64,000 nucleotides of DNA, taken from positions 1 through 64,000 of the forward strand of contig JAPEVC010000134.1 of assembly GCA_027946555.1 (NCBI GenBank), given 5' to 3'. Both the position numbers and the translations under genes were made by a program. How positions within the stretch are numbered: position 1 is the stretch's first letter; each line of letters opens with the position of its first letter. The DNA comes from Gnomoniopsis sp. IMI 355080 (Eukaryota > Ascomycota > Sordariomycetes > Diaporthales > Gnomoniaceae). Positions 9,480-20,141 of the stretch are shown here, piece by piece. Below the pieces are notes generated by a model, which saw only the letters and a program-made list of their open reading frames with translations, was not told where the DNA came from and ran no database searches.

Positions 9480-11121
9480 TTTAGACGCCTCTGCTCCAGG
9501 GTTGAATGGAACAGATCTGTGTAGCTGACCTTGTGAAGTCGACCGTTGATCATGATCACACTGAGCTTTGCGTGGTCTTGGAGAATGCTGATGTCAGCAA
9601 GCGGGTCCCCATCCACCAAGATGCAGTCGGCAAGATATCCCGGCTTGATCTTGCCGAGCTCATGTTCCCTCATGAAGAGCTTGGCCACGCCCGCTGTAGC
9701 GGCCACGATCGACTCCATCGGCGTAAAGCCCAGCAGTTTGACAAAGTGCTCCAGATCCCGAGCATACGTGCCATGTGGTGTCCAAGCAAAGCCGTAGTCG
9801 CCCCCGGGCAGAATTGTGATGCCACGCTTGTGCATCTCCTTCAGCGCCTTCACAGCCGCGTCGAGCTCCTTCTTATACCCCATTTTCTCTGCTTTCTCGA
9901 AGGAATATCCGAATGCGCCACCTTCATAAATGGTGGCGACTAGCCAATTGATACCAGGTGCTACAATGTGCTTATGCTTCGCTTTCTCTAACATGTCCAT
10001 TCCCTCATCGTCGATCCACGATGCATGGTAGATGACATCCACCCCGTGCCGAATACACATGTTGACACTATCTCTGGCTCTGGCGTGCCCACAAACTCGG
10101 ATGCCATGACTGTGAGCCTCAGCGACACAAGCGGCTGTATCTGCGTCTGAGAAATAGCAATCCTGAGCATCTCGCGTCTCACAAATTTGCTCCCCGGACA
10201 TCGACAGCTTGATCGTATCCGCGCCGAGGCCAATGTGGCGCCCGACCACTTTGCGCATCTCATCAGGACCTTTAGCAAAGGCCGTGATGCTTGGAACAAG
10301 TTCTCCATCCTGTGTTACGCAAGGCCAGTTAATGATACTGATAAAGTGTGAAAAGATGAGATTAAGCAAGGAGCAGAACGCCGCGACTTCAGTTTCTGCA
10401 ATGGTCTTCCTTATCACCGGAAAGAGGTGGGGGGTTCCTTACGGGGACCGCTATCTCTTTCCCATTCGCCAAGTATCGTGGACCGGGTATGCTGCCCTCG
10501 TTTATAGCATCTCTGATGACACAATCAAGGCGATCTTTCGCCGAGGCAGCGCCAAAGCACATCGTATATCCGCTGTCCAGGTAGCATTTGGCAGATTGAG
10601 CAGTCAACAAAGTATGCTCTTCCACACCGAGATCACCAAGCGCACCAAGATCCCCGTTGTTCCAGGTCAAGTGCGTGTGTGCGTCTCCGAGACCACTCAT
10701 CAATGTGCGGCCTCTCCCATGTATTACTTGTATACTTGGATGCCTCTCAACTTGTCCAATATCGGGCACATGACCAACATGTTTGATACGTCCACCTGTG
10801 GAGGTTAGGACCGGTCAAATATCGATTATGTGGCTAGCCATTCTTCGGTCGATTGAGCTCACCTTCAATATATACGTCTCCTTTGAACGGGTCTCTCCCG
10901 GTGCTGTCGATGATGTTCACGCCGCGGAATAAAACCTTGCTGTTTGTCTCATCACTTTTAATGTGGTAATCTCGCGGTTGCAGTGATGGATCAAAGTAGA
11001 CGGTATCATGCGGATTCATATTCTTGACAGCGGACGGAGCACCGTCTCTCTTCGGGTTCCCGTTGACAGTCAACTTTAGAAGGAAGCGATGATTCTGATA
11101 GATGGCTAGGAATTCTCGCAC
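9476..11121 (-). CDS. Metal-dependent amidohydrolase (imidazolonepropionase-like)
   Basis: Three exons are supported: 10863-11121 (donor GTGAGC), 10443-10795 (donor GTAAGG) and 9476-10309. The TIM-barrel amidohydrolase ligands are all present: HxH in GDAHTHLT, a lysine in IKLSMSGEQ that would be the carbamylated bridge, histidines in VCGHARARDS and DVIYHASW, and the aspartate in LPGGDYGFAW. The ending GYLADCILVDGDPL is typical of the family. The 5' end is not settled: the first frame has no ATG before codon 35 (11019), yet upstream codons reading LLKLTVNGNP look coding, so a short first exon is probably missing. The family hydrolyses cyclic amides, imides, dipeptides or mycotoxin amides. The stop TGA shares bases with the ATG of the FAH-hydrolase gene (ATGA at 9476-9479), which is very unusual for a fungus. 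Confidence 0.85.
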
Positions 11122-11660
11122 ATTTAGCCAACGACCCGTGAACTATCTTACAAACCACGAACCCTCATTGAAATTAAGAGGAATTACCAGACTGCCACCA
11201 GGTGCCGTTATAACATTCCCTCGTCTTGAATGTGAGCGGGGCTGGACATTACGTAGCAAGTGTCGTCACACCTGCACCGAGTACCAGAGGTAGACTGCCG
11301 ATATCTAATCCCCTCATCGGTAGCTCGTGGTACACAAGTAGCTAAGTCTACTTAGGGAAATCCACTTGATGGTCAAGACCAATAGTACTTCCGACATGTA
11401 CCTACTTAGGTAGGTAGTGATTGTACACTTCGGCATTCAATTCCTTGTGTAAATCAGTTTCGATTTCTACCAAAGTTCGCTGTGAATGAAAATTTCCTTC
11501 ATGTGCTGCCCGATCTTGGGCGACAACGCTGGAATCCACGTGCACCTCATCTTTCATCAGCTTCGTGATAAGCCGACCGGCTTGTAATATATACATGAAT
11601 AGATTGTGTGTCGTGGCGAATCCCAGATGATGCTGGCTCAGCTCCCACCTACTATCCATT
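11122..11660. other. Intergenic, promoter of the amidohydrolase
   Basis: Lies between the start region of the amidohydrolase and the stop of the peroxidase. It may contain the missing first amidohydrolase exon. A TAGGTAGGTAG stretch occurs near 11409. The leftward frame at 11402-11659 shows no family features and I leave it out. Confidence 0.45.
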
Positions 11661-12557
11661 TCAGGATGATACTCCCGCTGCCGCCATCACCGCAGCTGTC
11701 AGGGCGGAGATATCGTCTGACGTAGTAACTTCTGTTGGGCGAGTCCATCCCTCCTCGATCGGCAAGCGCTGCTCCTCTGTTCAAGGATACCAGTCAGTAT
11801 ATTGGAAGTGGCAGGAGCTACGCTCGAAGCCTGGGACAACTAAGAATGAAACTCACGGAAGAAGATCTCGACGTATTCCCTAGACGCATTGCCCGTAGTC
11901 TTGTTCCCCATGACAACCAGGAATAGAGCCGCCTCACCCCATCCCGCCGCTGAGCCAGCCGAAGTCAAGTTGTACTCGGGGTTCTCGGCTGCGCAGACAG
12001 CCTCACGCGCAACGCGAGAAGCAGCCACCTGGTCGACGGTGACTGTATCAATACCGTAGCTGGCATTCACCTGAGCCCAGACCCCGTCGTTGAAATCGTT
12101 GGCGTTGCCAAAGTAGGTGTCCAAGCGGCTGAGACTTGCATCGTGCTCGATGAGGTCGTGTTTGACCAGGTCGTGCAAGTTTAGGGTTCCGTTGACGCCC
12201 GTGGTTGAGGCCTGGATTCCTGTGTCCCATGGACCGACGGAGAAGTCCGGTGCAAGATTTATGGCTGTGGTGAATGCGTCCTGGAGCTGCGCAAGAGTGA
12301 AGTTGAGTCCATTTCTAGGGAGATAACCGTGATTTGCCAATGTGTTGAGCATAGGGCAGGGGGCGCGGCCTGTAGTACGAGATCAGGAACTATAACATAA
12401 GAAATACACTTCCTTCTTGGCTGGCATGAGAAGATCATGAGACCAGCACAAATGACTTATACGACTTACTGTCAAACTCCGTTGGTGCTTGCCATTCGTA
12501 GGTCTCAGAAGCCACAAGACCGCTCAATAAAGCAATAGGTGCAATGATAGAACGCAT
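11661..12557 (-). CDS. Secreted heme-thiolate peroxidase / short unspecific peroxygenase-like
   Basis: Three exons, 12470-12557, 11857-12369 and 11661-11776, with GTAAGT and GTGAGT donors, give 238 residues. Residues 1-17 (MRSIIAPIALLSGLVAS) look like a secretion signal. The second exon opens with RAPCPMLNTLANHGYLP, the PCP motif with the heme-ligating Cys34, and IEHDASLSRLD follows with the acid-base Glu104. PCP with EHD is the hallmark of the short (family I) fungal peroxygenase group and of chloroperoxidase relatives. Several N-x-S/T sites fit glycosylation. The third exon (EEGWTRP) restores the family's usual C-terminus. Length is within the short-group range. Such enzymes insert oxygen from H2O2 into aromatics and alkanes or halogenate; placement beside hydrolases suggests oxidative attack on an external compound, which is inference. 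Confidence 0.88.
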
Positions 12558-13910
12558 GTTGATTGTGGAATTTGAGTACTTGAGTAATGGGTAAACAGAC
12601 TTCCAGTGTCGACCGATTACATGCCTCCGAGGTGGGTATTCTTATACTATTGCCAATTTGCATATTTTCCAGCTGACACGGCTGGAGCTGATGCGGTGTG
12701 ATTTTGGAAATCTCATTACTGGAGGACTTGTGGAACCTCCGTGTTCCACAGACAAAGTGGAATCCTAGACGGTACAAATCTTTCTAGACACTTTCCAGAA
12801 GCAGTGGCTTGCGTTTAATAACCAAAAGATGGACCTGGTAATACCACCAAGGTACGTATGGTATCAAGCAGGCAAGCTAATAATCTGCCACCTCGCACCT
12901 GGGAAGTACATTGACGGTAACAGTTTTATGTTATTTGGCTCTCTAAGACTATTAGTCTTCACGTACTTTACAGGGACAGATGTTAGGCTAAGATCTTGGA
13001 CCACTGAGCCCTAAATATGCGGAAGGGTGCCTCCGGGCCATCCTTGCGACCACCGCTGTCTAGATCACGAAGTCCACTTTTCACTAGGGGATACGCACAT
13101 GGACATCCATACGATACCCACGGCACATTCCGTTCATCCACAGCGGTTCGTCCCGTTTCTTATTTTTTTCGGGATCTACATGCCCCTTTTAGCCAGTGAG
13201 AATGTCATTAAATGTCATCGGGTCCGGGTGGTTACGAATGCCCTAAGCTGCCCCTGTGGCGAGACGGAAACAAGAGGTTGGTCCTCACAATGCTGCTTGC
13301 CGTTGGTAGCTTTAGGTTGTAGATATATGACTTGAAATTGGACGGGATAGAAGACCGCCACGTAAAAACTATAGATAGGCGCTTTTCATCGTACAACCAT
13401 GTCCCCCAACACCACTCGTATACTAGTAAAGCCCGAAAGCATATTTGTCTGGTCGGACTTATCAGCTTTTGGCCCACCGCGTGCGTCAACTCGAAACGAA
13501 ACAACATCCTTGAAGTGGGCCACACGCTAGCAAGATTGGGCCTTTCTATTTCGAATAAGGACACGAGCTTTACAAATCAAGAAAGGGGTTTGGGATTATA
13601 GTAAGTCCTGTGCTTTGTCACAAAAACAGTTGGCAAGAATCTGACTGTCTTGCCAAAAGTGTTTACTGACTTGGTTGATCATAATGTTTTTGATGGCTTC
13701 CTGGCTGTTCTGTGTGCACCCGCAGTGCGATCCTGCTAGGCTTTTCAGCCTCCTTAGCCCGCCTTGGTATGGAAGCGATGCAATTGGACTGAAACAAACC
13801 ATCTAGATCCTCGAAATGAACAAATAAAGTAGGCAATTGAAATGTTCTTGCCTATCAAGGAGAACCCGGCATGCAGCTCTCCCTGGCCCCTGCCTGAACC
13901 CCAACCCAAC
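12558..13910. other. Intergenic, nothing recognised
   Basis: Over 1.3 kb with only short frames on both strands (for example near 13332-13601 and 13596-13802) that lack domains, good codon patterns or splice partners. It should contain the promoter of the peroxidase at its left end. Confidence 0.5.
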
Positions 13911-14738
13911 TCAATTCAAGTTGCCAAACCCTCTCTCCTTCAGGAACCCTAGGATTTTTTCTGCAACCATGTCCGGAGCCTCGAGACAATGCCAATGACC
14001 GACACCCTTCAGGACCTCCATCTTCTTGTCTTTTGTTCCCGTCTCCTGGAACATCCTCTCGCACAGACCCAAATCCGCAGATTTATCCTCCTCACCTGCA
14101 ATGATCAATAGAGGAGCCTCTATGTCTTCATACTTTGGTGGCTTTGCATTGCAAATCACCCTGCAGTGCGAGAGATATCCTGGGGAACTCTGTCCTAGCA
14201 GTAGTTCTTTAATGAACGCTCGCACAAGCGGGCTTGCCCCTTGACCTGGCGCACTGAACGGAATGGTGTCCGCCATGGCATCCATTCCCTGCTTCTCGAC
14301 TACCTCTATCCGTTTCTCGAACGCCCGAGACACTGCCTCGTTAGGGTACACCGGTCCTATCAGCACCGCAGCTTGGATGCGCCCTCGGCTGGCACTATCG
14401 GACGCTAGATGCGAGGCCACAATTCCGCCCATGGAATGACCCATGACGATGGCCTTGGCGATGGAAAAGGCATCGAGGATACTCAAGACGTCGGCGGCGA
14501 GGGACGCAATGGATTGCTCAATTTGTGTATACGGGGATCGCGCAGCTCCGCTGGCATCGAAAACAATGACACGAAATCCGGCTGCTACCAATGCAGGCAC
14601 GACGGGATAGTAGAAGTTCTCGCTGGAGCCCAGGCCGTGGTGGCAGACAATGGTAGGAGTCTCATGACCCGCGCGGGTTTCAGTCGGCGCGTAGACCGTG
14701 TAATGTATTCGCTTATAGCCTGCCTGGAGGAAAGGCAT
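13911..14738 (-). CDS. Alpha/beta hydrolase
   Basis: An intronless 275-residue alpha/beta-hydrolase. The oxyanion loop CHHGLGSSENFY, the nucleophile elbow MGHSMGG (Ser102), the acid in IAGEEDKSAD (Asp218) and GVGHWHCLE (His248) form a complete triad, and length fits a single-domain enzyme. No signal peptide is visible, so it is probably cytosolic. Its tail pattern (GHWH followed by an acidic residue) and general layout resemble the C-terminal half of the FAH fusion 5 kb away, so the two may be distant paralogues; I could not score this. Fungal members of this group include enol-lactone hydrolase-like and meta-cleavage-product hydrolase-like enzymes. The reaction here is unknown. Confidence 0.85.
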   Translation of the reverse strand: MPFLQAGYKRIHYTVYAPTETRAGHETPTIVCHHGLGSSENFYYPVVPALVAAGFRVIVFDASGAARSPYTQIEQSIASLAADVLSILDAFSIAKAIVMGHSMGGIVASHLASDSASRGRIQAAVLIGPVYPNEAVSRAFEKRIEVVEKQGMDAMADTIPFSAPGQGASPLVRAFIKELLLGQSSPGYLSHCRVICNAKPPKYEDIEAPLLIIAGEEDKSADLGLCERMFQETGTKDKKMEVLKGVGHWHCLEAPDMVAEKILGFLKERGFGNLN

Positions 14739-15280
14739 TTTGACCTTTCAGATATTCTGAGGAGCAAGTTTGAGAAGAGTGTTGGTTCAAGAACGCATGA
14801 ACCTCTTTCACAGTGTCGAAAATGTGCCTTGTAATAGAGAAAGAATTTGGAGATCAAGGTGGACGTCACGCGCGGCAACGGGCTTGAGGTGTCGGATAGG
14901 GTCAGTCCTCGTCGGATAACGCACCCCATACAAACCTGGTCCCATACCTCAGGCGACAAGCGTTACCCTCCAGGCTTGATCAAAGCACGTGTTGGAGAAT
15001 AGCTCTATGGTGACGCATGTAGAGATTCAAGCGGGAAAACTATACCATTGATGGGGATGAACATTGATGCCAGAAAGACCTCTTGTAGGGCCTTTCTTGC
15101 CCTTCCGTGTCCACCATATCGAACATGGTGTTAGCATCTCAGCCATTGGTGCTCACACGACGATCTATACACAAGCAAAAATTGCCCATTAGTACAGGTG
15201 CCCAACGCATCATCATCTGTCGTATGTATTATGTCGGACTGGATAGTCGATTTTTCTGGCATTCTAGCTGTTCATATGAT
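14739..15280. other. Intergenic, promoter of the alpha/beta hydrolase
   Basis: About 540 bases upstream of the leftward hydrolase and downstream of the kinase-like gene. Nothing else is recognised. Confidence 0.5.
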
Positions 15281-17038
15281 CTATTCGGCTGACAAACTTT
15301 TGAGAACATCCATAACTTCATCTAACGAGGGCCGCTCCTGTATTTCCTGCTCAAGCTGTGCGACATGCTCTGAGATCTCATACTGATCATGTCCATACCT
15401 GTGTCTCGCGAACTCTTCGGCCAATGCCAACTCTTCCCGCCACCACCGTGTAGCAGCTTCCTGAGTCTCGTCAGCCGTTACCTCACAGCCTTGCCTGCCC
15501 CAGGGCACGATCCGTTCGCCGTCTCGAGCAACGCCAGGACGCCGATCTCCCCACTCGGGCGCCCCTGCCGTGCAGCGACGAACCAGGTCTTGGATGACTG
15601 GAGGACTCAAGCGAAACTCAGGGAATTGTTGGTCCTGGTCGAAATCCTCAAGGAATGACTCCACATTATGGGGACCATCTGGGGAAGGCACATTTTCGAA
15701 GATGCACCAGAGTACCTTTCCCAGTGCGTAAACCTGGGCCTTCGCCCTGGCCTGCGTGTCTAGGGAGGCCCAGGCAAGATTATAACCGTCACGTGCATCT
15801 CGAAGTGGACGGTTGTTGTACGACGTCGTCCAATGAGGGAAGATCTCTCTCAACAGCGATCTGTATCGCTCGCGGACGCTCTCTTCGCTGGAGGTCAATG
15901 CCAGGAGTTCCAAATACTCAACATACCGGACCTCTGGTGGTGCCCACATATGCCAAGTTCCTCGCTGCTCGAAATCCAGTAAAACCGGTCTGATTGAAGA
16001 TTCACCATCGGAGTCACAGCCGCTGAAAACGACATTGTTCGGCTTGAAATCCGGGAAATATCCAGGAGGTTGAATTCGGATATGTGAGAGTGCGGAGACA
16101 AGTTGGCGAGACCAGGACAGCTTTTGCTCCATCCTGACCACCGGGTGGTCTTTGATGTTCAGGCGTTGCTGGAGGGTCGGCCCAGGATACAACTCGAGCA
16201 GAAACCCGGCAATTCCAGGAGCATTGCCCGGACGACGCTTCAGAACGAGCGCATGAGGCTTGATGATGATATTTGGATGACTGTCCATCGACAGTAGTAG
16301 CCTCAATTCATGATACATGTAGTGGGTATCTTCCATCAAGGCTTTGAAGACAAACGAGGGTCCATCCGTCTGCCCACTGATGCGGACAATGCTGATATTT
16401 TCGTGAGCGTGAGACACAAGCTCCAGAGACTCCCACGGAACAGTCATGTTAGAGACGCTAGCAAGAGGTATCGAGACCTCATCCGCAAAATCCTCGACAG
16501 ACAACCACGACTCCTCTATCGTCGTGTCCGGAACCAGGCGAAATTTCGTCTGAGTGACGTCTTCATGAAGGGAGTCCACAAAGATCTTGGATCCGAATGG
16601 CAGAGATTCATACTCGGATTGGAAGTGCGGTCGTTGACTGGACCAATACCCTAGTGCTTTGCGAAGATGCTGAGTGAGCGGCAAGTTGTGGATCTTCTGT
16701 TTGCCCGCCCTAAAGAAAGCATCAAGCTCAAGCATCTCACTGAGTTGAGCGCTATAATTCGTTTCGTCCCACGCCATGTGTGTGGTAACTCGTAGTGGAG
16801 GCTTGTGTCGGGCGAACTTCGGCACGGTGCAGAAAAATCCACGATCGGTCTCTCCTCCATCGATATCCCAGACTTCCGGTACTGAAGCCGCCAAACGTTG
16901 AGTATTCTTCATCATTGTCCAACTGTTCTTGGTGCCCTTCACGGAAGACTTGATGCCATTGGAAGGCTTTAGCGTTTTCTTGTGAAAAGCTGCATATGGC
17001 AAGATGAGAGAATCAACGATCTCGTGTGTAGGGTCCAT
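15281..17038 (-). CDS. Divergent protein-kinase-like fold protein
   Basis: An uninterrupted 585-residue frame starting at the ATG 17036-17038. The first 200 residues have no recognised domain. From about residue 205 a kinase-like fold is seen: Lys232 in FVFKALM, Glu244 in YHELRLLLS, a hinge LLELYPGPTL, a catalytic-loop equivalent YFPDFKPNNVVF (Asp330, Asn335), a metal-loop equivalent VLLDFEQRG (Asp355) and an APE equivalent WAPPEVRYVEYLE. HRD is replaced by FPD and DFG by DFE. The Lys, Glu and both Asp positions remain, so activity is possible but not certain. Proteins of this kind are common orphan kinase-like families in Pezizomycotina. There is no membrane segment, and the C-terminus is acidic and probably helical. 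Confidence 0.8.
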   Translation of the reverse strand: MDPTHEIVDSLILPYAAFHKKTLKPSNGIKSSVKGTKNSWTMMKNTQRLAASVPEVWDIDGGETDRGFFCTVPKFARHKPPLRVTTHMAWDETNYSAQLSEMLELDAFFRAGKQKIHNLPLTQHLRKALGYWSSQRPHFQSEYESLPFGSKIFVDSLHEDVTQTKFRLVPDTTIEESWLSVEDFADEVSIPLASVSNMTVPWESLELVSHAHENISIVRISGQTDGPSFVFKALMEDTHYMYHELRLLLSMDSHPNIIIKPHALVLKRRPGNAPGIAGFLLELYPGPTLQQRLNIKDHPVVRMEQKLSWSRQLVSALSHIRIQPPGYFPDFKPNNVVFSGCDSDGESSIRPVLLDFEQRGTWHMWAPPEVRYVEYLELLALTSSEESVRERYRSLLREIFPHWTTSYNNRPLRDARDGYNLAWASLDTQARAKAQVYALGKVLWCIFENVPSPDGPHNVESFLEDFDQDQQFPEFRLSPPVIQDLVRRCTAGAPEWGDRRPGVARDGERIVPWGRQGCEVTADETQEAATRWWREELALAEEFARHRYGHDQYEISEHVAQLEQEIQERPSLDEVMDVLKSLSAE

Positions 17039-18302
17039 TTCGACGATGATTTTTGGCGGTTAACTCAAGTGATTCGACTGACCAGGCTTGTTGATGATGA
17101 GGATAATTCAATGGCAGAGGTAGTGTATTCATACGGAGTCGGGTCTAGTTATATGTGATTGCCGTACTGCAAAGCCCTCATAGTGTGCGACATAATTTGT
17201 GCCTGGTCGCGACTATCATACTTGGCTGAGGTACTGTAGCGTTGCTCTATTGCCTCGCTTTCGCTTTCGCCAGTCACCAGTCCAGCCATGTCGTCCAGAC
17301 TTTCTACGTGGACGTCAACGTAGTATGCGGATTCCAACCGCCACACGAGACGTCTCTGAGTGCCACGATTAGTGAAAGATGATTTTCCTAGGCAAATCAA
17401 ATGATTTCCGGTGATTCTGAGCGGACTGGAAGGGGAGGCCTCCTAACGAGGCATTAAAATGTGCGGTACGTTTCAGCACGACGTATACGTGATGCGTGAA
17501 ACAAAACAAACTGTTAGCCAGCGCTAGAACAAGTCAAGATACGTAACACGGGGATCGATTCAAAGACACCCGGATTGACGATCGGGCATTACTCGGGCCA
17601 AAACAGATTCAGCAGACAGAGGAAAGGAACGACCTGATACAGCTACAGCATCGGTGCTCAAACTCAATGGGAACTTGTGCGGGATTCGTACTCTTCGTTC
17701 GATTATCTGAGAGTTGAGGTTGTTCAGTACCTACCTAGGAAGATACTAGGTAGCATTACTGCCGGGTATGCTCAAGACCCATACGGTGTCTACCGAATTC
17801 TCAAACTATAATCTAACTCCAATAACGTAGCTGACTCAAAAGGTTGTAAGCGGGAGCCGCTGTTCTGGTTGAGACCAAAGCAACTTTAACCGGTTTCCTA
17901 GGTAATACCCTGACACGCTGATAACTTTGCCAATTTCGTTATGTTGATCTTATTGACCCTCCGTACTCGTCCTGGTATGTGACTTACCCGATCACTTGCC
18001 AAACTCCCTTTTTACAATGAGATGGCCAGGGCTTGAATTATTGAAATGAACGAAACTTTAGAGAGATGAGCAGAAAATTGAAGGCGCACAGCTAGTTGAA
18101 AATTCAGGTTCGAGCTGAATTTGATATTCTCTATCCTAATCCAGATGGACTTACTATATACTGATCTCAAGAGCATTATTATATAATTCATATTAATGTT
18201 CTTCCTCTATTTCAAGGGAAGAGACATTTCCCTTCTTCCCCCCGTTGAACCGTTCTCGTCACTATTGACTCACCACGATTGTTCGTGCTACCAAGTCAGT
18301 GT
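17039..18302. other. Intergenic, AT-rich towards 18.2 kb
   Basis: No convincing gene. Contains CCTAGGTAG-like fragments near 17731 and 17900 and an AT-rich part near 18120-18200. The leftward frame at 17149-17400 is short and has no family features. Confidence 0.5.
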
Positions 18303-20141
18303 TCAGACCTTACAAAGTCGACCGTCACTCATAATCTCCCAGCCCTCACTGCCAACTGCTGTTTTGCCCCAAAGAACGCTACTTGGGTCGAGTTCATGCT
18401 TGATTGACAACAGTCTTTCATAATTGGAGCCGTAGAATACATCCTGCCAGTTGGGCTGGTTATAATCAGCTTCGTTCAGATACGCAGCGCCATTAGGCGT
18501 AATTGCCTCTAGAGCCGGTGTCAAGATGTTTGTGATATTCCGCTGAGCAGCGACATTGGTCGAGAGGTCATATTGGTCGTACTCGCTAAAATGAAAATTA
18601 GCTCTGCATTTTATAAATGTAAGATGTTAGGTTTGGGTGATGCTCACATTCCAAAGAAGGCCAGAAACAATGTCTCGCGCCAGTAAGGATTGGCCGAGTT
18701 ACTGGAAGTGGTTGATCTGTCTACGTTCAAAGACACCCCTGCCAACAAGCCGTTGTTGTTGATGATGTATTCTATAGCCGAAGTTAAGTTGGCGGAAGCT
18801 TCGTCGGTTGCGACGAGAGACCTTGGTATCAAACGACCGCCAACATTCAATTCTTGGATCGTCATATCGGGGTTCAGCGTATTGAAGGCGTCTTGAAATG
18901 TTGGGTAGTCGACAGAAGAGAATTCTAGGTCACCCGTGAAATCAGTATAACATTTGAACTTGTGCAACCCTCACGAATCGACCGCACCCACCGTAAGATA
19001 TGCCGCTCTCGTTCAGAGCAGTCAGCGTGGGCTGTAAAAGGCTCTCCAATTCCTCGGCAGTTCCGTTTGGCAAGAATGTTTGAGGCGCACCAAAAATATT
19101 GCCTGGAAGGACCTCCCAGTAAGACGTACCACCGGCATCCAGAAGCGCGGGAAGATTCATCAAAAATGTCTGGACGATACCCCAGTATACCTCGGTATCA
19201 TTGTGAGTAAAGGAGAGGGTAGCACCAGCCGTAATCATGTTAGGATGCACCTTGACTGTCATGGAAAGTACAACGGCGTATGTGCCACCGCCACCGCCAG
19301 TAAGCGCCCAATACAAGTCGGGATTCTGATCAGGCGTGGCAACAAGCAACTCTCCAGATGGTGTAACAGCCTCCCATTCCAGAACCTGATCAACTGCAAG
19401 CCCGAACAAGGAGGACAGCGGCGAGGTTCCCCCTCCCTGAGTATACCCCCCCGCTAAGCCGACTGTTGGACAGTCCCCATGCACCACAACATACCCTTGG
19501 GCGTTCGCTGCTGCTTGAGCCTCGCTGGCTTGGACTCCCGCACCCATCTTCATGGCCGGTCCTGTGTAAGACTGCGAAGTGTAGTTGAGGATGCTAATAT
19601 CCTTCAAGTGATGAGTCCATAGAGCTAAAGCTCCTGCCCCAGTCGACTTCCCCATGTAGTCATGCCCTGTGTTGCGGATGACTAGACGAATGTTGGACTC
19701 TGCGGCGAAGGCCAATGTATGAGCGTAGTCCGCGGCGCTAGATGCATTGACAGCATACGGCACGTAGGAACCAACAATGCATTGTCCATCGATGCCAGTG
19801 AACGGGTCGCAGCTCATGTTGGCAAATATCGGAGCCATCGGAGAGGAGCTTGTGACATCATGAAGGGATGGTTGGTCCCAGTTCTCCTGGATGTCAGAGC
19901 ATAGTTCGGCGTTATAGCTGACGCCAGGGAAGTCATTGTGACAAGGACTGGCGATGGGAATTGTCGCCACTAGTCGCCCTCCCACAGTTTCATTGAAAGC
20001 GTCCCACTGCTGAGAGGATGGCCAGCAATCATCGCCCGGGAAGCAGCGACAGGAAAGTGATTCATTCCGTGGCGAAACAGACAACGACGAAGCGACGGCC
20101 ACTGCCCCGAGTAAAACAGTGGATGCTCTGAAACACAGCAT
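18303..20141 (-). CDS. Secreted covalent-FAD oxidoreductase (berberine-bridge-enzyme type)
   Basis: Exons 18992-20141, 18648-18924 and 18303-18585 join in phase, giving 569 residues. The first intron has a GTGGGT donor, a TACTGAT branch and a CTAG acceptor. The N-terminus (MLCFRASTVLLGAVAVASSL) is a signal peptide. Residues about 125-300 form the PP-loop FAD-binding domain with RNTGHDYMGKSTGAGAL, whose His160 matches the 8-alpha-histidyl FAD attachment site. HGDCPTVGLAGGYTQGGG holds Cys224, in the region where bicovalent members attach a cysteine. The last exon (PNWQDVFYGSNYERLL, DPSSVLWG) is the usual C-terminal BBE segment. Enzymes of this type oxidise alcohols, sugars or pathway intermediates; several fungal biosynthetic clusters carry one. 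It sits beside the UbiA-type gene, so a tailoring role is possible but unproven. Confidence 0.9.
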
